Positions 25,882 to 32,364 of a DNA stretch of 41,708 nucleotides are shown here, in pieces. The translations under genes were made by a program, and so were the position numbers. The DNA is taken from assembly GCA_030603605.1 (NCBI GenBank), contig JAUVXN010000002.1, forward strand, positions 1-41,708. Direction: 5' to 3'. Each line of letters opens with the position of its first letter. The stretch's first letter is position 1. Below the pieces are notes generated by a model. That model made no database searches. It was not told the DNA's origin and saw only the letters and a program-made list of their open reading frames with translations. The stretch comes from Dehalococcoidales bacterium (GTDB lineage Bacteria; Chloroflexota; Dehalococcoidia; Dehalococcoidales; RBG-16-60-22).

Positions 25882-26058
25882 CTAGACGATTCGGTGACCG
25901 GCATACCAGGGGAATGTTTTTATCAGCTCTATCTTTTCCCCACTACACACGTTCTCAGGCCGGCCTTTATCTACCATGTCTTTAGACACACTAATATCTG
26001 TCGTCACCCCCTTGCCAATTGATACGAACTTACCGCAGTTTTGGCATTGTGGATTCAT
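25882..26058 (-). CDS. small CxxC protein, 58 aa
   Basis: The minus strand from the ATG at 26058 encodes MNPQCQNCGKFVSIGKGV, a Lys/Asp-rich middle and 'ENVCSGEKIELIKTFPWYAG'. One CxxC pair and one further Cys may bind metal. GGGAGG is the ribosome binding site. Function unknown. Confidence 0.55.
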   Translation of the reverse strand: MNPQCQNCGKFVSIGKGVTTDISVSKDMVDKGRPENVCSGEKIELIKTFPWYAGHRIV

Positions 26059-26077
26059 TTTTGGACCTCCCTTCAGC

Positions 26078-26251
26078 CTAGTCTTCGTGAACTTTCTGGC
26101 CGCAGCGCAGGCAGAACTTCGACCTCTCCCACTTCATCAGTGGGTATTTAATGTCCCTGTCGAAGACGCCATCTGCTACGAGAACATTACCGGTGGCCGC
26201 CTTAAACATAGTCTTGTGTCCAAGTAGCCAGCAAAGTAGTTTCTGTATCAC
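26078..26251 (-). CDS. small phage protein, possibly DUF1660-like
   Basis: The frame starting at GTG 26251 follows AGGAGGAAAG, the best ribosome binding site, and encodes 57 aa: 'VIQKLLCWLLGHKTMFKAA' to 'KWERSKFCLRCGQKVHED'. The N-terminal C..LGHK and C-terminal CLRCG pattern resembles small phage proteins of the DUF1660 type. It probably binds zinc. A hairpin-RBS module (26266-26287) lies just upstream. Confidence 0.62.
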   Translation of the reverse strand: MIQKLLCWLLGHKTMFKAATGNVLVADGVFDRDIKYPLMKWERSKFCLRCGQKVHED

Positions 26252-26265
26252 CTTTCCTCCTATCT

Positions 26266-26287
26266 GCGTATAACGTAGGTTATACGC
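26266..26287 (-). promoter_or_regulatory. hairpin-RBS leader module, copy 3
   Basis: GCGTATAAC and GTTATACGC are perfect 9-base inverted arms with a 4-base loop, the best copy of the family. The minus-strand transcript then reads AGATAGGAGG before the GTG start at 26251. The hairpin also contains the stop codon of the gene at 26280. Confidence 0.7.
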
Positions 26288-26531
26288 CACCGAACCTAGC
26301 TCTAATTGCATCGGCAGCCGACAAGAACAATCGCACGCTGGTTTCCTGAATTACCACTCTTCCATCAGGTAGGTCAATTCTGAGAGCTAGACTAGGTCTG
26401 CCTGATGTCATCCCAGCTTCAAGCGCAGCTATGGTGAATGACCCGGTCAGGTGGATGACACGCTCCGTTTTATCAGCAAGGTCGGAAAAGGCCGCGTCAC
26501 CTTCCAAGCGTAAGTGAATTATTTGAGCCAT
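26280..26531 (-). CDS. hypothetical early protein, 83 aa
   Basis: I place the start at MAQIIHLRLEGDAAF because AAAAGGGG lies 6-9 bases upstream; the upstream extension reads low-quality sequence and overlaps another small frame. The protein is a compact alpha/beta design with 'ERVIHLTGSFTIAAL' and 'RVVIQETSVRLFLSAADAIR'. No known family. Confidence 0.62.
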   Translation of the reverse strand: MAQIIHLRLEGDAAFSDLADKTERVIHLTGSFTIAALEAGMTSGRPSLALRIDLPDGRVVIQETSVRLFLSAADAIRARFGGV

Positions 26532-26568
26532 CTTTTGCCCCTTTTCTTGCAGTTCGAGGTGTCTTCTC

Positions 26569-26682
26569 CTACTTTCCACTGTTGTCAGCTCTGGACAATG
26601 CAGCTCCGGCCCCAGCCCTAGATGCCACGGGCATTGCATTTCTCCCAGTTTGGTTCCCTATTTTAGGTTTCTGCTCTCCCAT
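26569..26682 (-). CDS. possible 37-aa peptide gene
   Basis: A short frame starting at ATG 26682 after GAAGGAAGC, encoding MGEQKPKIGNQTGRNAM and an Ala/Gly-rich end. The ribosome binding site is good and the gap would otherwise be unexplained, but the sequence is short and unremarkable. It lies just downstream of two palindromes (26698-26737). Confidence 0.35.
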   Translation of the reverse strand: MGEQKPKIGNQTGRNAMPVASRAGAGAALSRADNSGK

Positions 26683-26697
26683 GCTTGCTTCCTTCAA

Positions 26698-26713
26698 TGT
26701 GGCGTACGCCACA
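26698..26713. promoter_or_regulatory. perfect 16-bp palindrome
   Basis: TGTGGCGTACGCCACA reads the same on both strands. It lies three bases from the next hairpin of the GCGTATAA family and upstream of the 37-aa frame's ribosome binding site. As DNA it could be a dimeric repressor site; as RNA it could form a short hairpin. Confidence 0.55.
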
Positions 26714-26715
26714 CT

Positions 26716-26737
26716 GCGTATAACGGCTCTTATACGC
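26716..26737 (-). promoter_or_regulatory. hairpin leader module, copy 4
   Basis: GCGTATAA and TTATACGC are perfect 8-base arms with a 6-base loop. It follows the stop of the 44-aa zinc-ribbon gene in the minus transcript and precedes the adjacent palindrome. Same family as 21033, 21306 and 26266. Confidence 0.65.
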
Positions 26738-26741
26738 TAAC

Positions 26742-26876
26742 CTACTGGATGACCATCACATCTGCGGTCTTTTGGTCTACGACAACAACGGCATCATCTT
26801 TCCGCCTGATGTAAACCTTCTCACAGCAGACAGCCTGGGGCTCCTCAAGTTTCTTCCCGCAATTAGTACAAAACAT
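26742..26876 (-). CDS. small zinc-ribbon protein, 44 aa
   Basis: The minus strand from ATG 26876 encodes MFCTNCGKKLEEPQAVCCEK, then a beta-like 'VYIRRKDDAVVVVDQKTADV'. 'CTNCG' and 'CC' can form a zinc ribbon. It lies in the early operon among other tiny metal-binding proteins. Role unknown. Confidence 0.55.
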   Translation of the reverse strand: MFCTNCGKKLEEPQAVCCEKVYIRRKDDAVVVVDQKTADVMVIQ

Positions 26877-26895
26877 CTATTATCCTCATCATATT

Positions 26896-27057
26896 TCAAC
26901 TCAAACGGTATTTCAGCAAGGGAGTGAGTGCTTTCTGAATTAAATCCCTTGCCTCTTCAAGCGCACCCCTCTCACCAAGGGGGATACTCAATAGTTTTAA
27001 TTCTGCTCGGATTGAAGCATCAACTTCATCAATCTTCTTAATGATGTCTGATACCAT
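26896..27057 (-). CDS. small helical protein, 53 aa
   Basis: The minus strand from ATG 27057 encodes a helical, Leu-rich peptide ('MVSDIIKKIDEVDASIRAEL' to 'LLKYRLS'). The ribosome binding site GAAGGGAG belongs to the recurring TTGAAGGGAG leader also found before 25854 and 28594. Function unknown. Confidence 0.52.
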   Translation of the reverse strand: MVSDIIKKIDEVDASIRAELKLLSIPLGERGALEEARDLIQKALTPLLKYRLS

Positions 27058-27083
27058 CTCACTCCCTTCAACTCAACGGTATT

Positions 27084-27389
27084 TCATATATATTTCAGCA
27101 ATTCTTCCGGGATATAGCCTTCGACCTCCATCTCGGCCTGGTAGTGGCTACAGTTAGCCTCTTCGCAGGTGTGTGGGTAATGGCAATCGGTCATATGGCC
27201 AAACTGGCAGAACATGCAGGCCAAGGGGTTAGTAGCGCCCAAGGAGCATTGGCCTGTAGAAGTCTTGACGATCCCCAGGGAATCAATCTCTTTAGAGGCA
27301 ACCCGGCTTGCCTCGACCTCGGTTACCCCGGTCGCGATAAGCTTGGCGGCCAATTCCTTTTTCATCTCGGTTATATTTATTTCATTCAT
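27084..27389 (-). CDS. Cys-rich metal-binding protein, 101 aa
   Basis: The start at MNEINITEMKKELAAKL is preferred because the longer frame enters the upstream gene. After a helical first half comes a Cys/His cluster: 'GQCSLGATNPLACMFCQFGH', then 'DCHYPHTCEEANCSHY'. Seven Cys in about 40 residues suggest an iron-sulfur or multi-zinc site. It overlaps the upstream gene by 4 bases. Confidence 0.68.
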   Translation of the reverse strand: MNEINITEMKKELAAKLIATGVTEVEASRVASKEIDSLGIVKTSTGQCSLGATNPLACMFCQFGHMTDCHYPHTCEEANCSHYQAEMEVEGYIPEELLKYI

Positions 27390-27595
27390 AGTCGCTCGAC
27401 TCCTGAGAGACACTCAATTTGCTTGGAGTAACAAAATGCGTAGAGTTTTTCGTCCTTTACGGAGGTGAAACAGATGTTGTCGGGGTCTACAACCTCGATA
27501 TAGACTTCTTCTATACCGAGTTCCTTTAGGACGTCAATGGTTTCCTCTAGCTTTGCTACTCTGGTTGGATTAGAGCATTTTGCATAGTTCACCAT
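27386..27595 (-). CDS. hypothetical early protein, 69 aa
   Basis: A small protein with helix ('TRVAKLEETIDVLKELGI') and strands ('EVYIEVVDP', 'NICFTSVKDEKLYAFCY'). AAGGGGG precedes the start, and half of the GCGTATA motif lies just upstream at 27607-27613. No known family. Confidence 0.62.
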   Translation of the reverse strand: MVNYAKCSNPTRVAKLEETIDVLKELGIEEVYIEVVDPDNICFTSVKDEKLYAFCYSKQIECLSGVERL

Positions 27596-27628
27596 ATTCC
27601 CCCTTTGCGTATAGATGACTTTTAACGA

Positions 27629-28594
27629 CTACAGCAAGCGTCCCGTCTGTGACAGCCTCCTGTTATGCCTGTTATGATTATCAGGGCTATATTTCAGCAT
27701 CAGCTGAATAACTCGCCGTACCTCGTCCTCGGTGGGAGCTGTCATTAGCTGCCATACTCCCCGAGCCTTCCGGACGTCCCCAATGCCGTAGTCGTAGATG
27801 GACTTACCAATAACGACGGCGAGCTCTGGAGGGCAACTTTCCGCCCGTGTGAGGAAGCCATGGCAGACTGCAATGAATTCCTGGCGCGAGTACGTGGGGA
27901 AGTGAATATGCAGGGCAAACCGTGACAGGAACTCCCGGGGCATCTTCGCTGAGCTGTTGCATGCCGCTATTACCATTGTATTAAGGATGATTCCGCGCGC
28001 CTTCCGGCTCTTGGTTTCCAGTATCTCCCCACTCTCCATAAGACCCAGGAGCACGGAGTAGACATCGTTATCCATCTTGTCGGCTTCGTCCATTAGAAGC
28101 ACGGAGGGCTGGTGCTCGAAAAGGGCATCGGAGAGTCCCGCTGCAGAAGTACGGGAGCCGAAGGCGATATAGGCGTCGGGCACAGCGGAGCGCACGCCTT
28201 CTAGCATGATACTCTTGGCACACGCCGGCGGCCCCTCCAGCAGGAAGTGAGTGCGGTGCCGGGCCTCAACCGTCTGTGCAATAGCCTCTTTGATGTCATC
28301 AAATCCCACGACCAGATCCATAGCCTCGAGGATTGACTCGGCCGGTATCTTCGCGAACTCGCGTTCCATTGATAGCGCCCACACAAGGTCCCGTCCCTTG
28401 TCGCTTAGTCTGTACTTCGTTAGTCCTGTCGTCTTGAAGGCGATGATGACCAGTCCCTCGTCTAAAAGGCGGGTCATATCGTTGCGCGAAGCTCCCACTG
28501 TGTAGAACTCCCAGCTGCGCAGGTGCGGCGGTCGCCGGTCCCTGGTGTCATGCTCCCGTTCATAGGCTCGCCGCAGAATCTCCATGTCATTCAT
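27629..28594 (-). CDS. AAA+ ATPase, RuvB/MoxR-like, with N-terminal winged helix
   Basis: A 321-aa protein. Residues about 1-75 look like a winged helix ('SRNDMTRLLDEGLVIIAFK', 'YRLSDKGRDLV'). Residues 95-320 are an AAA+ core: Walker A 'GPPACAKS' (121-128, with Ala in place of the usual Gly), Walker B 'VLLMDEAD' (165-172), sensor-1 Asn in 'VIAACNSS', and Arg-finger region 'FLSRFALHIHFP'. It may be a helicase loader or remodelling ATPase for phage replication. Position near the early promoter fits early expression. Confidence 0.78.
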   Translation of the reverse strand: MNDMEILRRAYEREHDTRDRRPPHLRSWEFYTVGASRNDMTRLLDEGLVIIAFKTTGLTKYRLSDKGRDLVWALSMEREFAKIPAESILEAMDLVVGFDDIKEAIAQTVEARHRTHFLLEGPPACAKSIMLEGVRSAVPDAYIAFGSRTSAAGLSDALFEHQPSVLLMDEADKMDNDVYSVLLGLMESGEILETKSRKARGIILNTMVIAACNSSAKMPREFLSRFALHIHFPTYSRQEFIAVCHGFLTRAESCPPELAVVIGKSIYDYGIGDVRKARGVWQLMTAPTEDEVRRVIQLMLKYSPDNHNRHNRRLSQTGRLL

Positions 28595-28666
28595 TGATTG
28601 ATTCCCTTCAACTATTTAATCTTCGCTACGCATGCCGAGCAAAGTCTTCTTCGACCCAGACGGAGA

Positions 28667-28900
28667 CTATTTTACCCATTCCGCGCCGGCAGCGATGCAC
28701 TCGGGACAGGTTCGCGCCTCCGGATATTTCTCCAGGAAACGCTTGACGCAATCCTCAGGGCTCTCACCATCCCGCTGGACTGGCATGTGGTGAATCTTCT
28801 CCAAGTGGTCAGCCAGCTCCTCCTCGTTCTGGGGCAGGTTACCTATTTCGCTGCCGCGGAGTCCTTTTTGCGTGATGCAGATTTTACAAGCTACGGGCAT
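28667..28900 (-). CDS. small zinc-finger protein, 77 aa
   Basis: It has a 'CKIC' pair followed by 'ELADHLEKIHHMP', a C2H2-like arrangement, and a second pair 'TCPECIAAG' near the C-terminus. The protein is probably a small metal-stabilised adaptor or DNA-binding protein of the early region. Its ATG follows GGAGGTTAA. Function unproven. Confidence 0.66.
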   Translation of the reverse strand: MPVACKICITQKGLRGSEIGNLPQNEEELADHLEKIHHMPVQRDGESPEDCVKRFLEKYPEARTCPECIAAGAEWVK

Positions 28901-28924
28901 TTAACCTCCTACAGTACACGAATA

Positions 28925-29305
28925 CTACAACCTGAAAGGAAATAGCAGATCAGTATGTTTGAACTCGACCACCTGCCAGCCTACACGAAGGCCGGTTTGT
29001 TCTGGGTGGCTCCATAGCTGCAATTCGTCGAGGGCCCCGATCCAGAATATTAGCTCCAAGGCTCTGGCCTTGGCCATTAGCTCGCTAATCTTTCCATGCT
29101 CCTCGTCGGTGGCTTTGGTATATTTCATCTCTATTGTCATGAGCTCACCCGACTTCTTAACTGAGTTATATAAGGTCCATAGTTGCTTGAGTTCATCGGA
29201 CACGACGCCGACAACTCTTTCGCCATTCTTAATTTCGTCGGTCGGCTCTACTAGGTCAGTGACCCCCTGTATTTCTAGCGGCAGGAACTTCAACCATATG
29301 CTCAT
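28925..29305 (-). CDS. hypothetical early protein, 126 aa
   Basis: A protein with beta strands at both ends and a charged helical middle ('KSGELMTIEMKYTKATDEEH', 'KISELMAKARALELIFWIG'). I chose the ATG at 29305; GTG at 29311 would overlap the preceding stop and lies too close to AAAGGGG. No recognised family. Confidence 0.65.
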   Translation of the reverse strand: MSIWLKFLPLEIQGVTDLVEPTDEIKNGERVVGVVSDELKQLWTLYNSVKKSGELMTIEMKYTKATDEEHGKISELMAKARALELIFWIGALDELQLWSHPEQTGLRVGWQVVEFKHTDLLFPFRL

Positions 29306-29307
29306 AT

Positions 29308-29580
29308 TCACACCCCTTTAGGTTTCCCATCTTTGCCTATCAACAACACCTGCGGATGCAGTTCAAAATGGGGGCAGCCTTTCTGGGCCTCTGCCACCTT
29401 CTTATTAGGTCTCCAGATACCGCTCCAGGCAAAGTATTGCGGTACTTTGCCTGAGGGCGTGTCGGCATCGAACCGACCAAAGGTGCAGCGTAAGTGGCCT
29501 TCTTCCCCGGGGAGCGGGTCTTCCGGCTCCCCCAGGTTGGCGCAAAATCTGCACTCAAAAGGAAACTGTTGTTTAGCCAT
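29308..29580 (-). CDS. Cys-containing early protein, 90 aa
   Basis: The start at MAKQQFPFECRFCANLG is supported by its position after the upstream gap and by the metal-binding CxxC at the very N-terminus. Further Cys in 'HLRCTFG' and 'KGCPHF' complete a possible four-Cys site. Function unknown. Confidence 0.64.
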   Translation of the reverse strand: MAKQQFPFECRFCANLGEPEDPLPGEEGHLRCTFGRFDADTPSGKVPQYFAWSGIWRPNKKVAEAQKGCPHFELHPQVLLIGKDGKPKGV

Positions 29581-29688
29581 ATTTATAGAATACCGCCGTC
29601 TAAAACCCCGCATTTTAATGCTGGATACAGACGGCGAAGCCCGATAGGTGGAGTTACACCCACGTTCAATTTCACCATAGTACTGCGC

Positions 29689-29892
29689 TTAGTCTTCTTG
29701 TATTTCAGGGTCAGGCAGAAACAGCTCTTCCTCAGGCTGTCCGAGCTTGAAGCAGACTCGTTCGATGAAGGAACGTCTTAAGGGGCACTTACCGGTGGAC
29801 AGGCGGCTGAGGTACCCCTTGGAAAACCCGGTTACCTCGTGCAGGAAATCCCGTGTGTATTTGTAAAACAGCGGGTGCTGCGCTTGTTGCAT
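29689..29892 (-). CDS. Cro-like helix-turn-helix regulator
   Basis: A 67-aa protein with 'FLHEVTGFSKGYLSRLSTGK' matching the Xre/Cro helix-turn-helix. It is the first gene of the early operon, divergent from a CI-like gene, with a promoter and operator between them, as expected for a phage Cro. GAGGTAAATT precedes the ATG. Its C-terminus is acidic. Confidence 0.74.
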   Translation of the reverse strand: MQQAQHPLFYKYTRDFLHEVTGFSKGYLSRLSTGKCPLRRSFIERVCFKLGQPEEELFLPDPEIQED

Positions 29893-29959
29893 AATTTACC
29901 TCCTCAGCAAATCTACTTGGAAAGTTTAGGGTGCCGCAAAACTCACCCCCAAGCAGCAT

Positions 29960-29988
29960 AGTGTAATTCATTGTAACCATATTGTCAA
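29960..29988 (-). promoter_or_regulatory. early promoter (leftward)
   Basis: On the minus strand TTGACA (29983-29988) is 17 bases from TACACT (29960-29965), a good sigma-70 promoter. It would drive the Cro-like gene and the early operon. The -35 box overlaps the operator at 29981-30002. Confidence 0.7.
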
Positions 29989-30002
29989 GTATTTTAGACA
30001 AT
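29981..30002. promoter_or_regulatory. candidate repressor operator
   Basis: ATTGTC (29981-29986) and GACAAT (29997-30002) are inverted repeats with an AT-rich centre, overlapping the -35 of the early promoter. Binding of the Cro-like or CI-like protein here would control the lysis-lysogeny decision. Confidence 0.55.
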
Positions 30003-30043
30003 ATATTTTCCATGGGGGTCTTTGATTTTGGCAACTGGGGGAC

Positions 30044-30072
30044 TTGCCTTTGTCATTCTGGGGTGCTATAAT
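30044..30072 (+). promoter_or_regulatory. promoter of the CI-like gene
   Basis: TTGCCT (30044-30049) is 17 bases from a perfect TATAAT (30067-30072). Transcription would start near 30079, just ahead of the AAGGGGG ribosome binding site and the ATG at 30101. Confidence 0.72.
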
Positions 30073-30100
30073 GGCAACCAGAATAACAAAGGGGGTGTTT

Positions 30101-30475
30101 ATGCCAGCATCAGAATTAGCGCAATGGTTAAAGGTTAAGTGCGAGGAGGAGCATCTGTCACTCCGGCAGGCAGCGGCCAAGGTAAAGCTGAGTCACGCCA
30201 CTATTGCCGACGTTTTAAACGGCGCCAAGCCTTCTGCCGAAACCGTCAAAAAGCTGGCGGAGGCCTTCGGTGGCAATGGTCACGAAAGGCTGGCACTGGA
30301 GGACAGGCTGCTTACCTACAGCGGTTATCGGAGTGAGCGACCGGGTGGAGAAATCAGAGAGCCCGTGGCCCGGCTGCTGGACAGGCTGAGTCAATTTAGT
30401 GACTCGCAGCTCAAGGTAATGGAGCGCTTCGCCGACTTCGTCACGGAATTTTCTGAAGCGGGGGGTAAGCAATGA
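30101..30475 (+). CDS. CI-like helix-turn-helix repressor
   Basis: A 124-aa protein starting MPASELAQWLKVKCEE, preceded by AAGGGGGTG. Residues about 18-55 form an Xre-type helix-turn-helix ('LSLRQAAAKVKLSHATIADV', then 'GAKPSAETVKKLAEAF'). The remaining 70 residues are helical, with no LexA-like protease motif, so induction may not be by RecA cleavage. It is divergent from the Cro-like gene. It overlaps the next gene by 4 bases. Confidence 0.72.
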   Translation: MPASELAQWLKVKCEEEHLSLRQAAAKVKLSHATIADVLNGAKPSAETVKKLAEAFGGNGHERLALEDRLLTYSGYRSERPGGEIREPVARLLDRLSQFSDSQLKVMERFADFVTEFSEAGGKQ

Positions 30476-30729
30476 GGAAGCCGAAATCGCTGACCGGCGT
30501 TTTCCACCTGCCCGACGCCCGCCTGAATTTTTATCTGAGCTTTGACGACAAGCCGCCAAACGATAAGCGCGGAGGTGCCACTAGCATCGGCAGGATATTG
30601 GACATGACCTCCGAGCTTCCCCCCGATCTGCAGGACCTCCTGGTCACCTTTGCGGACCACATCAAGGCTAGTGCCAAGAAAGCGCCCGGTGGTGGTAATG
30701 GGGAAGAGGAAGGAAAGGCAGAGTCATGA
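30472..30729 (+). CDS. hypothetical protein in repressor operon, 85 aa
   Basis: A small protein ('SLTGVFHLPDARLNFYLSFD', 'ELPPDLQDLLVTFADHIKAS') with a Gly/Glu-rich tail, coupled to the repressor gene by an ATGA overlap. It may modify repressor function. No named family. Confidence 0.62.
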   Translation: MRKPKSLTGVFHLPDARLNFYLSFDDKPPNDKRGGATSIGRILDMTSELPPDLQDLLVTFADHIKASAKKAPGGGNGEEEGKAES

Positions 30730-30824
30730 CTCGTAAAGACGGACGGACATCCCCCTTTTAAGAACTGGCTCTGCCCTTAAAGATAGTAAGTTATGATTAA
30801 CGTTTTGTCAATAACAATGCACAG

Positions 30825-30915
30825 GAAGCCCTGCTTTTTCGTTTGCCTTACCCCCGATAGAGGGGGCTGGAAGGAAAGGCAGGGCTTCTACCTGAAGTCC
30901 TGCTTTTCAAAAAAC
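30825..30915 (+). terminator. alternative hairpins: possible attenuator or terminator
   Basis: GCAGGGCTTC (30879-30888) can pair with GAAGTCCTGC (about 30897-30909) to give a hairpin followed by TTTTC, a terminator. It can also pair perfectly with the upstream GAAGCCCTGC (30825-30834), which would prevent the terminator. A CCCCC/GGGGG stem-loop (30851-30866) sits inside the outer pairing. This may end the repressor operon, or control readthrough toward the integrase. Confidence 0.55.
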
Positions 30916-30975
30916 ACCGTGAATTGTCCAAATGTTTATACAGGTTGTCAAAGTATCAATACAGATTGCCAAGCT

Positions 30976-30996
30976 AAAAAGGAGGAAAAGTCCTCC
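30976..30996 (-). terminator. leftward terminator candidate
   Basis: GGAGGA and TCCTCC are inverted arms with a 4-base loop; on the minus strand the stem is followed by five T residues. It would stop transcription coming from the island side before it reaches the switch region. Confidence 0.5.
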
Positions 30997-31011
30997 GCCA
31001 ATCGTTTTGAA

Positions 31012-31129
31012 GCGGGAGTAACTCAGCCGGTAGAGTCCCTGCCTTCCAATTTTATAACTAAAATGGCGGAAATCCAGCTTCAAAACGGGCTAAAAGAGGC
31101 CGGTAGAATCCCTGCCCTATCATACAGGG
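31012..31129 (+). other. tRNA-Gly(TCC) half-gene remnants, candidate att region
   Basis: 31012-31049 matches the 5' half of tRNA-Gly: a 7-base acceptor strand GCGGGAG, a perfect D-stem ACTC/GAGT, and CCTGC with loop CTTCCAA (anticodon TCC); the 3' half is absent. About 73 bases downstream (31099-31116) a second degenerate copy occurs, GCCGGTAGAATCCCTGCC against GCCGGTAGAGTCCCTGCC, and forms its own small hairpin. It directly precedes the integrase gene. Phage integrases often target tRNA genes. The surrounding 470 bases hold no convincing gene; they carry this region and the hairpins at 30825-30996. Confidence 0.55.
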
Positions 31130-31199
31130 TTGACATTTCGTTGACGGGGGTTTACAATTTAACGGTTTCTTTTTCAGGCGGACGGGCGAAAAAGGAAAA

Positions 31200-32258
31200 A
31201 TGAAGAACACTACATCGACCACGGACATCGACGCCATGGTAGCCGAGGTGCTGCCCCGCGTCCATTCCCGGCCCCGCACGCTTACCGACCTCATCTCCCG
31301 CTTTATCTCATCGCGGCAATACCTCTCCCCGCGGACGGTGGAATACTACCGCATGTGCCTTGACGGCCTGGAGTACTTCGCCCACCGCGAGGGCTGGCCG
31401 GAGCCGGCGGAAATCACCCGCGACCACATCCGCGACTTCACGGCCTACGTGGCCACCGAGCCCCACCGCTGGGCCGGCGACGGGCGGCGCTGCACCTATA
31501 AGAAGGCGTCGGCGGGCACCGTCCACCACTACGGCAAGGTGGTGAAGACCTTCTTCAACTGGGCCGAGGCCGAGGAGTACCTCGAGAAGAGCCCGACACT
31601 TCGGATGAGGCTGCCCCAGCCCCGCTACCAGGAGGTGGAGCCCTACAGCGACGAGGAGGTGGCGGCCATGCTCGCCGTCTGCGAGCGCGACACCCAGCAC
31701 GGCTACCGCTACCTGGGACAGCGCAACAAGGCCATCATCTCGGTGTTTATCGACACGGGACTAAGGCTTTCCGAGCTGGCCGGAATGAGGCTTTCCGAGC
31801 TGGCCCCCAACCTGCAGCAGGTCCGCGTCCTCGGCAAGGGCAGCAAGCTGCGGGTGGTGCCCCTGAACGGCGAGGCGCGCAAGGCCCTGAAGGTATACCT
31901 CAACGCCCGGGAGCCGGGCGGCGACAGCCTGTGGCTGACCGATTACGGCGAGCCCCTGTCGGTCTGCGCCATCAAGACCATGATCGACCGCCTGCAGAGG
32001 CGGGCCGGCGTCTCCAGCGGCGGCGGCGCCCACCGCTTCCGCCACTACTTCGCCACGCGGTACCTGGAGGGCGGTGGCGACCTGAACTCGCTGCGCCTGC
32101 TCCTGGGGCACGCTACCTTATATATGGTGCTGCGCTACACCCGCTTCGTCAACGTCCAGCAGGCCATCGACGGGCATGCCGGGTTTTCACCCCTGGACCG
32201 GCTGACCCGGGGCGCCGGCCATAACCGCCGGGAGGAAAACTGGGGCTGGAGGCAGTAA
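31200..32258 (+). CDS. int: tyrosine recombinase (phage integrase)
   Basis: A 352-aa protein. Residues about 25-130 form the SAM-like core-binding domain ('LTDLISRFISSRQYLSPRTV'). The catalytic domain shows the first Arg in 'DTGLRLSEL' (R189), the 'HRFRH' box (H278, R281), 'LLGHATLYM' (H304) and the nucleophile Tyr nine residues later in 'LRYTRF' (Y313). All catalytic residues are present. The gene is much richer in G and C than its neighbours, with GC-ending codons, which suggests a different recent origin. It probably integrates this phage or the downstream island. Confidence 0.9.
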   Translation: MKNTTSTTDIDAMVAEVLPRVHSRPRTLTDLISRFISSRQYLSPRTVEYYRMCLDGLEYFAHREGWPEPAEITRDHIRDFTAYVATEPHRWAGDGRRCTYKKASAGTVHHYGKVVKTFFNWAEAEEYLEKSPTLRMRLPQPRYQEVEPYSDEEVAAMLAVCERDTQHGYRYLGQRNKAIISVFIDTGLRLSELAGMRLSELAPNLQQVRVLGKGSKLRVVPLNGEARKALKVYLNAREPGGDSLWLTDYGEPLSVCAIKTMIDRLQRRAGVSSGGGAHRFRHYFATRYLEGGGDLNSLRLLLGHATLYMVLRYTRFVNVQQAIDGHAGFSPLDRLTRGAGHNRREENWGWRQ

Positions 32259-32287
32259 AATGCAGGGAGGTAAGGGGTTAGCGACGG

Positions 32288-32336
32288 ATTGACACTGTGG
32301 TTGACAAAAGGTTACTATAGAGCGGCACCCTGAGGG
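32288..32336 (+). promoter_or_regulatory. repeated 49-bp promoter/leader, copy 1
   Basis: TTGACA (32289-32294) lies 17 bases from TTACTA (32312-32317), ending in the motif CACCCTGAGGG. The same 49-base leader recurs at 37746-37794; I count 42 matching positions. It precedes the 67-aa gene. Confidence 0.6.
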
Positions 32337-32364
32337 CACAATAACAAAAGAAAGGGAGATGAAT

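Noticed and set aside
30793..31203. 136-aa plus-strand frame before the integrase
   Set aside because: It crosses the hairpins and tRNA-like sequences, has no ribosome binding site and an irregular composition. I treat the region as regulatory/att DNA.
31308..31700. Minus-strand frames within the integrase gene
   Set aside because: Open frames are expected opposite GC-rich coding DNA; the integrase itself has all catalytic motifs.
31752..31800. Tandem duplication of an RLSELA coding segment in the integrase
   Set aside because: Many tyrosine recombinases naturally read 'GLRLSELAGLR' followed by a similar phrase here, so a recent duplication is not required.
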